Of a stretch of DNA of 64,000 nucleotides, positions 34,561-47,755 are shown in pieces. The translations under genes were made by a program, and so were the position numbers. This stretch comes from Pratylenchus scribneri (lineage: Eukaryota; Nematoda; Chromadorea; Rhabditida; Pratylenchidae). Position 1 is the stretch's first letter, and each line of letters opens with the position of its first letter. Under the pieces are notes generated by a model. That model worked only from the letters and a program-made list of their open reading frames with translations, was not told where the DNA came from and searched no databases. The stretch is taken from positions 1,625,001 to 1,689,000 of the forward strand of contig JAQSEB010000005.1 of NCBI GenBank assembly GCA_030063045.1, written 5' to 3'.

Positions 34561-36129
34561 AAGCTAATTGAAAAGCATATTATTTTAATTAATTAGTTAA
34601 TGAACAAAATTCCCTCATCCAAATTTACAAGTCACTAACAAAATTTATTGGTCGGTTAGTACAATAAATCGTAAATAATTTGATTATAATAAAATTCTGG
34701 ATAGGAAATGTATCATTGATAATTAAGAAAATAATAAATTAAATGTATTTGATTAGTGAGTGATTTTTTATCTGTATTATATTCTCCTAAATTATACATT
34801 GATCATAAATGGTATTCAGATTAATATGCTTTGACTCTTTTAAGTTTCCGGATATCCCCGGAAACAAGTTCCAAAAAATTGTTTTATCCTTAACACAGGT
34901 TTCCTGGTCAGGATTGCCAAGTACTTTATTGTACTGGGATAATAACCAAAAATTACAGGGAAATGAGGGAATTTGTTCGTGAATTGGGGCAAATTGCAGA
35001 TGCGTTGAAATGGCACAAAAAGGCCCCAATTTCGCCATTCTTCCCAACCAAATAAACAGCAAGAATGCTCCACAAATTCAGCACACTGCCTTCCATTCCC
35101 TTTTCACTTCTTTCTATTAACATCCTAGTAATATTTTGCCTCTCAATATTCTCTGTAAAGTAGGCAAAATATAAGAAAGATGCAGTGAGCGGCGAGACAT
35201 TTCCGTCTCATCAGCGTTTTTGACAAGCTTCAATCTCGCCACCCAATTAACAAATTAAAGATCTAAAGTGCATTTAATAGCCCTAATAGCCCTATTGGCT
35301 ATATATTGGTATATTGATTATCATAAAATTTGAAATATTGGCCAAGTTGTGCCCAAAAACTTTGAAAATCCTTTATTTTTTTATTTATGACCAAATTTGG
35401 CTAAAATACAGTTTTGGATGGTTAATATATTAATAAATAAATAGCTAATACTTAGGGTCATCATGAGATGCAATTTAGATCATTTTACTGATTTATTAGA
35501 AGTCAGAAAATATTTTTGCACAAAAAAGCATTTTTGTATGTAAAAGAAGAAAATTTTGTCTGCAAAAAATTGTAACCATAAATTTATGTCAAATAAAATG
35601 CAAATATTATAAATTGATTCTACAGCTTTGCCACTATCTACCATCAGCACTAGACCGTTTCATCCTCTGATCGATTGGATTATTATTATTTGCCCACTAA
35701 TTTTATCCATATTTTATATTTATTTAGAATTTAATTTGCAATTCTACTAAATTGTATTATCAATGATGAAATATAAAATTTACTTTTTTTTTAATATTTA
35801 TTTGGATTATGTATAATCTAATTTTTATTTAGTTTGATAAAATTTGAATTTTTAATTTATTAAATTGATCCTCCTTTTTTATTTGAACGGTTATTTTTAA
35901 AATTTGAATGTTCTTAAATTTCGACACTAATAATTTTCTTTATGGTTTTCATTTTATATTACTGTTTTTTTAATTTTTTATAAAAAAAGAAATTTGCATC
36001 TTATAAAAGAAATTGTAAATATTTTGATATTAAAATGAGAAAATTGGTTTGAAAATAATTAAATATTGGTGGAAATTTCTGCGAAATAAAAAAAATTATT
36101 TAAAAATAATAGAAATTTTTATTCATTTT
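34561..36129. other. Spacer in the receptor-remnant region
   Basis: 35,190-35,420 resembles 50,070-50,270 (CTCGCCACC, AAATTAAA-GATCTAAAGT, GACCAAGTTGTG/GGCCAAGTTGTGC), so it is part of a dispersed repeat. Overlapping open frames at 34,787-35,073 (minus) are in raised G+C but contain no domain I recognise. Confidence 0.4.
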
Positions 36130-37905
36130 TTATTGAAAAAAAAAACAATCACCAAGCATTTCAGGGGAAAATAATTCCGCTGTACGGTGTCGCGTGTAGG
36201 TAATGTAGAATGGTGCCGCCCAAATAAAGCAAAGACCAATCATTAAGCCAACCAATTTGACCTCCGTTCTATTTGTGAATATTCTGGGCAAATAGACCAA
36301 CAATCGCTCCATTGCCAAAACAAGACAAAGAAGAAAAAGGACAAATGCAAAAACAGTTTAACAAGCCATCCTGAACCTTTAAAATTGAGGAAATTTTAAT
36401 AATTAATTTCATTATTTTTTTTCATTTAAATTTTTTTATCAATTTTAAAATATATTTTTTTATTAAATTAAAGGCAGAAAGATCATGCGAATCATTTTTA
36501 AAAGACTCTTAAAAGCAATTCATTTTAATGAAGAAATAAAATAAATTATTTATGAGATGCGCAATTTAAGAGTATAATTTTAATTTTTTTGTTAAAATGC
36601 TTTAAATATTTTTATTTTTTTTAACTTCGATTTATATTACTTTAATTTTTATCATTATTTTAATTAATATTTATTCAAATTTGATTGAATCGTTTGATAA
36701 CATTTATAAAATTTAATAAAAATTAGAATCTTAAATGTTAACTTAAATAAAATAATTTATGAGATGAAAAAATATTTTGAAAAAAAATTATTTTTAAATA
36801 AATTTGAATGTTCTAAGCAAAGAGATCAACAATCGTACTAATGCCAAAATAAGACTAAGAGGAAAAAGGGCAATACAAAATAAGTTTAACAAGCCACCCA
36901 TAACCATTTGAAATGTTGGAAATTTTAATAATTAATTTTATTATTTTTTCTTGTTTTTATTTCAATTTTTAATCAATTCTAAGATATTTATTCTTTGAAT
37001 TAAATCGAATTTGGAAATTGGCTGTGTTTCATTTTTAAAAATCATAAAAATTAATTCATTTTATTGTAAAAATAAAAAATAATTTATGAGATGCTAAATT
37101 TAGTGGTATAATTTTAATTCTTTTTGTTAAAAATTTTTATATATTTTACAATTTTATAATTTTTTATAACTTGATTTATACTATTTTATTTTTTTTTTCA
37201 TTATTTTTAAAATTTTTTTAAATTTTTTATTGAAATTTTCTTTGCGGAACCTTCGAAGCATTTTATAAAATTGAACAAAAAATATAACTTAAAGTCAAGT
37301 TATATAAAATTATTTATGAGATGAAAGATATTTTTGATAATTTTGTTTGACGCATTATTATCAAATTAATTTATACTAATTTAATTTCTTATCATTATTT
37401 TTTAAATTTAATTTTGTTTTCAAAATTTTGTTCAGTTCTTTAGTGTAGCATTTTATGAAAATTCAAACAAAAAATTTGAACTAAAAATCCAAATTATAGA
37501 AAATAATTTATGAGATGAAAAATATTTTAAAAATTTATTTTTAATAATTTTGTTCGCCGCATTATTAAATAAATTTACACTAATGTAATTATTTTTTAAA
37601 TATTTTAATTTGATTTTTATTCAAATTTTGTCCATTTTTCTCTTGGAAGCATTTTGTGAAAATTCAATAAAATTTATGATATTCAAAAAATCTACGAAAA
37701 AATTAATTTTACACTTAAACAATAATTAATTTATTATTAATTTAAATAAGTAAACTATTTTTACTCACCTTCTCCAACTAATAATTAAAATATAAATAAA
37801 AAATTGTAATTAAGCTTCCATAAAAATGGATAAATAATTTGACAGATACGAAAATGGAAATGGCAATCATTATTCCATAACACGTATTCATATAATAATC
37901 TCTTT
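36130..37905 (-). pseudogene. Receptor remnants C (TM2 exon and two TM3/TM4 fragments)
   Basis: 37,765-37,905 reads CYGIMIAISIF...KLFIHFYGSLIT, followed by a stop. 36,810-36,925 reads VMGGLLNLFCIALFPLSLIL without interruption. 36,130-36,370 reads VLAMERLLVYLPRIFTNRTE and GLCFIWAAPFYITYT, but one extra base before it breaks the frame relative to the 36.8 kb copy. Together they are decayed tandem copies of one seven-transmembrane receptor. Confidence 0.6.
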
Positions 37906-39870
37906 ATATGAGAAGAAAAGCTAATTGAAAATATTTAATATTAATAAAAATTATTTAATATTTTAATTATTTAATTAATGACCAAAATTCCTAGTAGCAA
38001 AGTCGAACCAAAAATTTCTATACCGATTCCAGTTTCGTTCCTGTCTTTTTTTCTCAGTTTGCTTATGGAAAATTCAATTTTACTAGTTACTAAATAAATT
38101 TAATTTTTTGGTCCAGATCAAAAAAAAATAATTAAATATCAGAGAAATTTTGTTCGAGATAAATAAATTATCAAAAAAAAGAACAAAATTTTTATTTTAC
38201 TCATTTTTTATTTTTATTGAAAAAGAATAACAATTAACATTCATAAAAGCGGAAAATAATTGCGCTGTACAGTGTCAAATATGTCATGAATAATGGTACC
38301 GCCAAAATAAAGTAAAGTCCAATCATTAAGCCAATCAATTTGGCCTCCGTTCTATTCGTGAATATTCTGGGCAAATAGACCAACAATTGTTCCAATGCCA
38401 AAACAAGGCAATATTTTGAAAAAAGTTAATTTTAATATTGTTCGCCGCATTATCAAATAAATTTATACTATTTAAAATTTTTATCATTATATTTAAATTT
38501 TTTGATTTAATTTTTTATTCAAATTTTGTCGAAATTCTTATCGAGACATTTTATAAAAATAACAAAAAAAAATTGAACTTAAATGCCAACTTATATAAAA
38601 TAATTTATGATATGAAAAAATAATTTGAAAAAAAATTATTTTTACTCATTTTGTTCGCCACATTATCCAATATATTTATACTCTAATTTATTATTATTAT
38701 TTTTAAAATTTTTAATTTAATTATTTTATTCAATATTTTATTGGGTTTCTCTTTAAACAATTTATAAACAAAAAATTTGAAATTGCTCCCCCTCCGCGCG
38801 ACCAGACGAGTACTTGGCTCGCCAAGCACTCGTCCAGTTCCCGATTGAAAAAATTACCATGCATATGAGCGGAAAATAATTCCGTTGTGCAGTGAGTGTC
38901 AAATATGCATGGTGCCTCCCAAACAAAGCAAAAACCAATTGTTAAGCCAACAAATTTAGCCTCTGTTCTATTTGTGAAAATTTTGTGTAAATAGACCAAC
39001 AATCGTTCCAATGCCAAAACAAAGCAAAGAGGAAAAAAGAGCAACACAAAAAGAGTTTAACAAAGCCACCCATAACCTTTTAAAATGGTGGAAAAATTTT
39101 ATTATTTTTTGTAGTTTTTATTTAATTTTTTTTATTAATTTTAAAATATTTTTTAATTTAATTGAAGATGGCAATGTGGGCGTATATCATTTTTAAAAAT
39201 CATTAAAATTAATTCATTTTATGATACAAATAAAATAAATAATTTATGAGATGCAGATAATTTAAGGGTTTTTAAATTTTTTTTTGTTAAAAATCTTTTT
39301 TATATTTTTTAATTTTATATTTTTTTATAAATTAGATTTATTATAGTTTAATTTTTTAATAATTATTTTTAAAATTTTTGAATTTTTATTTTTAAATGTG
39401 TCGCTCTCTAAATATTTTATAAAAATACAACAAAAAATTAGAACTTAAATGTCAACTTATTAAAAATAGACGAAAAAAAATTATTTTAAATAATTTTGTT
39501 CGCCGCATTATCAAATACATTTAAAATACTTTTTTTATCATTATTTTTTAATTTTATTTTTTATTCAAATTATGTTCAGCCTCTTTGATGCATTTTATAT
39601 AAAAATTCAAGAAAAAATAGAACTAAAATTCCAATTTTATAAAATAATATATGAGATGAAAAAAATTTTGAAAAAAATTTTTTTTAATAATTTTACCTCA
39701 TTATCAAAATAAATTTATACTATTTTTGAAATTTTTTCAATTTAATTTTTTATTCAAATTTTGTATTATTCTATTTCTATTTTCTAAACATGTTGTGAAA
39801 TTCAACAAAAAAAAAATTTAATTTAAATTCAAAATTATAGAAAATTTATGAGATGCAAAAAACTACGAAA
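36480..39870. repeat. About 200-bp AT-rich repeat marked by ATTTATGAGATG
   Basis: AATTTATGAGATG recurs near 36,550, 36,758, 37,080, 37,314, 37,508, 39,241, 39,648 and 39,846. It is usually followed by GTTCGCCGCATTATCAAAT and a AGCATTTTATAAAAATTCAA block. One more unit lies at 34,314, and an inverted trace at 56,095-56,170. The units surround the receptor fragments and may have driven their duplication. Confidence 0.7.
38218..38412 (-). pseudogene. Receptor remnant B (TM4 fragment)
   Basis: The minus strand aligns base by base with the 36.2 kb and 38.9 kb fragments (QLLVYLPRIFTNRTEAKLIG; the E of ERLL is changed). It is isolated, with no flanking exons and changed key residues. Confidence 0.55.
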
Positions 39871-40085
39871 TAATAGATTTATATTTATACTTTAATAATA
39901 ATAAATTTATTATTAATTTAAATAAGCAAAATATTTTTGCTCACCTTCTCCAATCAATAATTGAAAGACGAATTAAAAATTGCAATTAAGCCTCCATAAA
40001 AATGGACAAATAATTGGACAGAATCGACAATGGAAATGACAATCATTATTCGATAGCACATATTAATGTAATAAATAATCTTTAT
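38760..40085 (-). pseudogene. Receptor remnant A (TM2 and TM3/TM4 exons)
   Basis: 39,945-40,085 reads CYRIMIVISIVDSVQLFVHF, then a frame slip and stop before the donor. 38,760-39,085 reads LFFPLCFVLALERLLVYLHK and FVGLTIGFCFVWEAPC. An extra T in GGCTTTGTTAAAC shifts the frame at the start of TM3. This is the longest remnant, but at least two lesions make it unlikely to be functional. Confidence 0.6.
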
Positions 40086-40631
40086 TGAGAAGAAAATTTA
40101 ATTGAAAAATATTTAATATTAATAATATTTATATTTTAATTAATTAACAAAATTCCCTCTATTAATTATAAAATCGAACCCAAAAATTTCTATTCGCATT
40201 CCGGTCTCGTTTTTGTCTATTTTTGTTCAGTTTGATTATAGAAAATTCAATTTTACTAGTCACTAAATAAATTTTCTTTTTTTGGTCCAGATCCGGATAG
40301 TAAAATAAATAATAAATAATTTGACTATAATAAAATTCTGTAGAGGAAATGCATCATTGATAATGTTTCTGATTGCGTGAGGCATTTTTTTTATCTGTAT
40401 TCCATTGCCAGTCGCCAATTAATCAACCCAATGTAAAAAATTTATTTACTTGAAATTAATGGATTTCACAAAAAAAAATTCCCAAAACTTAGTTTGCCTT
40501 AATTTTGCTTTTACCATAAAACCAAATTTTCCAAATTGATTGAATAAGATTGCCATAAATTAATTTATTGCCACATAACATTTTAAATATCCAATATATA
40601 TTTGCAAAATCATTACATATTCAATTTTTTG
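40086..40631. other. Spacer 3' of the F-box-like gene
   Basis: AT-rich. It repeats phrases seen at 34.6-34.7 kb and 38.0-38.1 kb (ACTAGT-ACTAAATAAATT, ATAATTTGA-TATAATAAAATTCTG), so it belongs to the same local duplication. No gene is seen. Confidence 0.45.
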
Positions 40632-43600
40632 TTATTCCAATAATTCTCTTGAAATTCGAATAGCAATTTTGTGATAATTTGGATTCCGTGGTTCATATCG
40701 TTCCAAACGAAAACGCTCATTGGTTAATACATTCGTTAGGAGAAGATTTTCCAAGGGTTCAGCATCGGGATAATATGGTCGCCCATGCAAAATTTTAATC
40801 AAATAATTTTGCTTCGGGCTATTCGATTCATAAAAGTCCTTTAGAAATAAAAATATTGTGAAAAGAAATTTATAATATCTTCGGAATTGTAAGAATAATT
40901 CCAGGGAAAGAGTAGGAGGATTTTAATTTGAGTATCCGTAACTTCTTTAAAAATCGTTAGTTCAACGTTTAACTAATTTTAAAAATTTCTTAAAATTTTT
41001 AAAATTAGATAAGTTTTACTAAACATTATTGGGAGTTTGACTTCAAATTTTTGAATTTTCAGAATAGAAAAAATATTTTTAATTTTGTATACCCAATTTT
41101 CTCGTCTCAATCTCTAGGCTAAGGTATATACCCCTGTTTTTATTTGAGTAGCTTTAGCATTATAATTCTTAAAAAAATGAATGATTTTGAATGTAGGACA
41201 GAGATTTGTCTATGATAAAAAAATTATTTAATATAATTTTATTTAATAAAAGCTAAGATGTGTTGAATAAAAAATTTGTCAAAATGCTAACAAATTTGAA
41301 AGCTTTTGAATATTTAAAAAAATTACGAATATTTTTTAAATTATTTTTTATATGTATATGAGCTGATAAAGTTTCTCCCAATCTATATTATTTGTTTATT
41401 TTTTACAATTCCGTTTTTGCCCCAATTTTTCACCTTTTTTAACATTTCCACAAATTGATGAATTCTTATCCATTGCGAGTTGAGACCACCAAAACTTCTA
41501 TTAAAGATTTTAAGTTGGCGCAGATTTGCTTGCCCCTATAAATAATGATTAAATTGAGTAATAAAAAAATAAAAAATCCAAAATAATTTTTCACAACGGC
41601 AAACATAAATATTTTTGAGATAAAAAAATTAGCTCATTTTACTATTATCTTATCATCATCTTAATTCATATTTGATATTAATTAATTCAAATAAAAATAA
41701 TATAGTAATAGTACCCATATACTCTTTCTAGGGCTTTTAAGAAATACTAAAAAATAGATTTTCAATTAGGGTTGCGCCCTCGACTTGTCAGGGTCGGGGC
41801 CCCGACTCCGACCGACGACATTTTGACCGTCCACCCCCGACCCCGACCCCGACTCCGATAGTGCTAATTTCGGGTCGAAGGTTATCGGGGGTGACAAGCA
41901 CCCCATATTATTGGATTTTCCAATGAAAATTGATTACGGTAAGAAAATTTTGAACAGATTTTTGTAGGATTTTTAAATTTTCGGTAAAAATTTTACGTTT
42001 CGCGGCAATATTTGGTTAATTTGGTTATAATTTCTCGCTTGCGGCTATCGTTTTTGGCCAAATTAGCTATTTATGAGCCAAATTTTTACCATTTTAAACC
42101 GAATTTTTCGTTGCGCTGATATTTTTAATCAATTTTTTCCATATTTGGACCATGTTTTTCAATTTTTTGGTGAATTTTCCTTTGCATATCCATTTTTAGT
42201 AATTTTTTTCTTTATTTAGGCTAAATTTTTCAAATTATCAACTAAATATTTCCATTTTTGGTCAAAATGTTTCAATTTTTGTGTAAAAATTTTGTCATTT
42301 TTACTAAAATTTTTCTCTGATTGACCATTTTTGATATGAAAAAAAAATTTGTAAAAAAAGTCGGGTTTAATCGGGGCCCCGACCGACCCCGATAAGAAGT
42401 GCCAACCCCGACCCCGACACTGCTAACCCCGACAAACCCCGACCCCGACACCTCTTGCCCCCGACGATCGGGGGCGCAACCCTATTTTCAATCATATTCA
42501 GTTTTTTTTTATTACATTAGTCGGTGTTCTGTGCAGCCATTGAATGAGGTTTTCCACATTAATGGAAGTGGATAAAGTATTTCCATTTCCATCATGTATT
42601 TCCTCCTCCACATCATTGATATATGAATCCACTATAAAATGTTTTTATGATATGATTAAAATAAGAATATAAGTTCAATAAAATTATTTTTAAAATACCC
42701 TCTGCTTATCAAATAAATGTTTTGTTTAATATTTAGAGTTATTTTCTTAATCTAAAAAATATTTTTATTACCGACATTCCCACTCAAATGTTGGTGATAA
42801 ATTCGGAATTGTTCAGCATAGTTTGAAATATTGCAGTCATACAATGAAAAATATAATTTGTCTTTATTAGCAAGAAATTTAAGTAAATTGCAGCAGTCGC
42901 AACGGGCACGATCGACTGCTTCCTTAAATGTATTAAAAAATTTTTTTAGAATTTATGGATATCAATGAATTTTTAAAGTAAATATTTTACAAAGAATAGA
43001 TATTGAGATAAAAAAAATAGAATTTTGTACATGTTTTTCCTACTATGTATTTTCTTTATATGAATATAATTCTCTTAGAATTTAAAGGGGAAAATTAGAA
43101 ATTAAGAGTTTTTTTTTTGATTGACCGATACTTACGGAGTGGGAACAGCAGCAGCAGAACGGCCTGGAACCATGGGGGGAATGTTGTGGCATTATTTATA
43201 GCATTATATTAGGCCATAAATTTAGCTACAAAATGATATCAAAAAATTAGACCAATGTTGTATATTCAACGGGATGTGGCCATTTAAACCAACGATTTTT
43301 TGGCCATTATTGGATGAATATTCAACATTGGCCAATGCTTTTGTGATGTTATTTTGTAGCTAATTTTATGCCTAATAAAATGCTCTAAACAATTCCACAA
43401 CAGTTTTCCTACCATCGGCTTCAGCAGGCCGTTGTGTCCGCAAGTGTCGTAATAACGTGTTTTTAAGCCCAGAATGGAAATTGGAACTATCACGTTAATG
43501 GTTAATGCATCTTTCTTTAAAATATTATTTCCTGAATTTACTTGAACAAAAAAAAAGTTTTTCCCATTAATAATTATAAATTAATTATATGAAAACTAAA

Positions 43601-45903
43601 TTATGAGAGAGAAGGAGAATCTATGAATTAATTAGATGTAAAAATCTCATAGATTTTTTTGTCAGCGTCAAAAGTTTAAAAAACAAAAACAAACTCACAA
43701 TCATATTATTCGTTCCGCAAATGCAAAAACGCGGTAGATGCGCACTTATCAAACTGATTGAACCGCTGCTCTCAATAATTTTTTCCAAATTTGTGCGCAT
43801 GAATACAATCAAATGCCCAACTGTGGGAAATGCGTTCATTGTGCAAAAGAGCGATAATTTGGTGTGCTCGAACATTTCACAATAATAGTTCAGAACTTCA
43901 AAGTGAAAAAGTAAAATGTTATTTATTATTATAATAGAATTATACTGTCAATTATTTTTCCTTCATATACTATATAAAGAACAGATTAGTGGTATTAAAT
44001 TAAATAAATAATCATAAAATAATTCCGTGTCATGTAATTTTAATTTTTAATACTTATGTATGTTCACTAATTTATTTTAAAATAGTCTAATGTATTAAAT
44101 AGAAATTAAGAAATGTGATTTTACCTTTTCCGATTTTTGCAAAATCATCGGAAGCATATTGCGAATATTTATTAAATTTTAAACGGGTATAGCGAAATTT
44201 AATATATTTTGGGATGCTGGAAATAGAGAGTAGGCAATCAAGATAATTGCCGTCAAGCACATATTCTTTCCCTGATTCATTTCCACTTTGAAAAATATAA
44301 AGCAAATAGGCCTGTAAAATGTGTTAAAATTTTATTAAAATTTTTGAAATTGATATTTATTTATAATTATCTTTTATAAAATTCAAAAACAAATTTATTA
44401 TTATACAAATAAATTTAAAAAATTGGATAATTTCCTTTTTTTAGATATTATTATCAAAATTACCAAATAAATAATATAAATTTATTAAAATATTTATATA
44501 ATATATTTATATTTCCTAAAATATAATTTTCTAGATAAGGTATTTGAATTTTGATACATTTTTAAAAAATTGCACCGCAGGCTTAATCTATGTTGGAACG
44601 GAAAGTGCCCAAATAAAAAATAGTATAAATTTGTTCGAATAAAAAATGCGTGTTTAAAAATAACATTTTACGTTTTGGCACTTTGGGCCTTTAGCTCGTT
44701 TAAAATAAGTTAAAATCAAAAAATCGCCTTCTAATTTATGGAAAATTCAAATGATCATTACGCGTAAAAGATAGAAATTCTAAATGAAAATGAAATTACA
44801 AAAAGTTATATTTTAAATTTTAAATTCGCTTTTTATTTACATTTTTTGTAAGATTTATCTAGTAATAGATAATACAGTAAATAAATTGTATAATTTCAGT
44901 CCTCCTAATAATTTATCTTTGATTATTTGGACTAGCAATCGTTTTCAAAAGTTTATAGCCTAAAAATTTGTTACTTTGACATTGACAGACAGATATCTAA
45001 TTACAGAAAGCGGATTTATATGCAAATGCATATTTTGTTTACGCGTATGCTCTGCATTGGGGAGTGCGAAAATAGCATTTTTACGTTTAAATTAGAGTTT
45101 TTAAACCGGTTTCAAAATGCATATTTTGCATATTTTCGACATTTCCAACATATTTGCATATGTTGGCATATTTTAGTATATTTTTGCATATTTAGGGCAT
45201 ATTTTCACAAAATTCATGAATTTTGCAAATTTTTTAGTGAAAATTTCAAAAATTTTCGAAAAAATTTATATAAAATTTAAGTTAGCATAATTTGTAAAAA
45301 AACAAATTTGCAAAAATTTTTTCTAAAGTGTGAAGGGTCCCCCCTATGGGTCGAAAATCCAATATTTTTTTCGATCGTACAAAATTTTTGTATATTTATG
45401 TTTTTTGCAATTTTAAGCAACGGAATGATTAATTTTTTAGTTTAATAAGAAAATTTTATCATTTTTTGACTTTTAATATCAAAAAATCAATTTAATTTTG
45501 TGCATATATGTTCATATTTTAGAATTTTTTGGAATATTTGGTGCGTATTTTGGCCTTTTTTGGTGCATATATATGCGCATATACTGGCACTTTTCGGTGC
45601 ATATAAATCCGCTCCCTGCTAATTATATTTAATATTCATACTTACATTCCTATTTCTGTGCCAGTTCAAATGAAAAGCAAAAAATTGTTGTTGAGGAAAT
45701 TTTATAAAATGTGTGCAAATAAATTCATTAAAATGGTAACAAATGAGCTGTAGACGGCATAATTCTTTGCGCGATAAAAACTGTAGAACATCAACAAATG
45801 TTTCATTTGTTAAAATAATACTGCGGCATTTTTGCTGCATTCTTGACCAATTGTTGTTTTTCCTCCATATGAATAGTTGACTAATTCGTCGAATCATTTC
45901 CAT
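40632..45903 (-). CDS. F-box-like protein
   Basis: Eight exons (45903-45646, 44311-44125, 43895-43699, 43514-43413, 42922-42772, 42631-42516, 41535-41434, 40838-40632) join in phase to 439 residues. Residues 30-65 (ILTNETFVDVLQFLSRKELC, then LQLICYHFNEFI) follow the F-box pattern: L-x-E...I/V-x-x-FLS-x-x-L-x-x-x-x-x-V/ICxxF. F-box proteins usually recruit substrates to SCF ubiquitin ligases through Skp1. The rest has no repeat domain I can name. It contains SIPKYIKFRYTRLKF, ENLIQWLHRTPTN and a C-terminal LKILHGRPYYP-like block (sequence: LIKILHGRPYYP), all found again or echoed in the plus-strand neighbour, so this is a lineage-specific duplicated family. Two hAT-like MITEs sit in its introns. 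Function beyond the F-box is unknown. Confidence 0.65.
41759..42492. mobile_element. hAT-like non-autonomous element with CCCCGAC repeats
   Basis: The element runs 41,767-42,484. Its ends are TAGGGTTGCGCCC and the exact inverse GGGCGCAACCCTA, flanked by a perfect 8-bp duplication TTTTCAAT (41,759-41,766 and 42,485-42,492), which fits the hAT target pattern nTnnnnAn. Sub-terminal blocks are tandem CCCCGAC/GGGTCGG units in inverted orientation. It has no transposase. It lies in an intron of the F-box-like gene. Confidence 0.93.
44997..45625. mobile_element. hAT-like non-autonomous element with GCATAT repeats
   Basis: The element is about 45,004-45,618. Its ends are CAGAAAGCGGATTTATATGC and the near-perfect inverse GCATATAAATCCGCTCCCTG, flanked by CTAATTA on both sides (7 bp clear). 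The interior is rich in GCATATTT repeats. It lies in the first intron of the F-box-like gene, about 20 bp from the donor. Confidence 0.85.
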
Positions 45904-46558
45904 TATTGATATTGTCTAAAAAAAATTGAAGAGTATTCAAAATCGATATTATTATTTAAAAAATATTCTTGTCGTCAAATTTAATATTAAATTTCTTATT
46001 GTTTTGTTTTTCTGAAAATTTTAAAATATTGCTGGCTTAATTGCATGAAAATTTGGAATTTTTATCAGCGCAGTAAAAAAAGGATTACTTTTAGACGTGC
46101 ATTTATTATCCTAAAAAATATCGAAATATCAGATATTTTGCAATTCATTTATTTGTTTGTTTGTTAAAAATTTCATATACTTTGCTTTTTATTATTTATA
46201 TAAAATCTATTCAAAAATGTATTCTAAATAAATTATCTGGGTTGGTCTTAAGGGATGCTACTCTGGATATATGGTTCCTATTATGTGGTCTGAATAATTT
46301 ATTATATAATACTTATTTACATGAAATAATTAAATTTAGGATAAATAATCAACTTTATTTAATTAAAAAATTTAAAAAATTTTTGGTGCATCCTCAAAAA
46401 ATATTTCGCACTAATCAAATTCGATCAAACCCACAAAAATCAAAATATATCACAGTTGATGAATTTTGATATGATCTATATTAATGTAAAAAATCAGTTT
46501 CTTAATTAAAATTTTGTAGATTAATAAATTTATAATTAATTTTGAACCGCCATAAATT
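45904..46558. other. Divergent spacer between the F-box-like paralogues
   Basis: A 655-bp head-to-head intergenic region. The open frame at 46,161-46,469 is AT-rich and without a domain. No clear promoter motif is seen. Confidence 0.45.
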
Positions 46559-47034
46559 TTGATGCTAATAATGTTGGATCCGTTCACCATGGTCGACATG
46601 TTCGCTTGGTTTGATCGGCGCACATTGGCCAATAGTATAGAATTGACATGTTCCAACTTCAAAGAATTGATCGAAACGAGCTGCTTAGCCAAACGACCAT
46701 ATCATTTAATCCAAACCGCAATGTTGTACACCAACTATGCGGACGATGGTTGGCGAGACTGCTGGGATGAATTCAAACATGATTTGAGCTATAGTTGCAT
46801 TTCTGACAGTCTATTATGCGGCTATCACTATCACTTAAAACAAGAGATAAAGGTTTATACAAAAAATATTTATTATAAAAGGAATTATAAACGGCAATAA
46901 AATTGATCTGTGATGATCCTATAAATTTGGGTAGACATTTGTTGTGTTGGCCATATACACAAAGAACACGAGCACTCTTGTATAAATTGAGCATTTCTCG
47001 AATTGCCCATGTTTTATATAGCTTGTCAATTTGA

Positions 47035-47245
47035 CTTATTACACAAAACTTATGAACTCAAGAATAAGCTCATTCGACTGGGAATGGTCCTACTCTAAGA
47101 ACAATTTCAAATTAGTTTTTAGAGGGTTAATTATAGGGCCTAGGGTTTTATAAATTTGGGCACTGGCGGCGGAAAAAGTATAAATTTTTGTACAGTAAAT
47201 CAAAAATGCCGAATTGAATGAGCTAATTTTCGAATATGTATATGT
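47035..47245. repeat. Palindromic repeat family 2, copy a
   Basis: AAGCTCATTCGACTGGGAAT at the left is mirrored by CGAATTGAATGAGCTAATTT at the right. Similar arms occur at 48.2, 52.1 and 56.4 kb. Confidence 0.55.
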
Positions 47246-47519
47246 ACGATGCATATAAGCCCAAATTTCCAAAATTTCCAAACTAAATGGCTTTTTTGGA
47301 AATTACCACAGTTTTCAATAATGCCCCCTTAATGTATGTGTTTATTTTTCTAGTTCTTGGAATTTTCACTTTTCAATCCTAATCGACATACTAATTGGCT
47401 GAAATTGCGCCTTGGGAAGACTAAAAAGAGACATGGTTTGTATAAAAAGAAAAAAAAGATACTAATAATTTAGCGAATAAATTACTGAAAATGGCAGAAA
47501 ATCATAAAAGTTTTGTGGT

Positions 47520-47755
47520 TCTTCCTAGACACCCAAACTATATACCCAATCGACAGAACTCTTCAAGACGCGTTAACGTCGATTGGTATAAATTTTTTCA
47601 TGGTTTTATCAAAAATAAAGAGTTTTAGACCACTTAAACCATCTAGATGTGTTTGGTTCAAAATCAATTAAACCAGGACAAATTATATATCAATCGACGC
47701 GTCTTGACGAGCTCTATCCATTGGTTTATGGTTTGTGAATTTGTAAACCGCTAAG
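47520..47755. repeat. Palindromic repeat family 1, copy e
   Basis: The arms are CTCTTCAAGACGCGTTAACG near 47,558 and the inverse ATCGACGCGTCTTGACGAGC near 47,694, with TAAACC runs between them. Confidence 0.65.
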
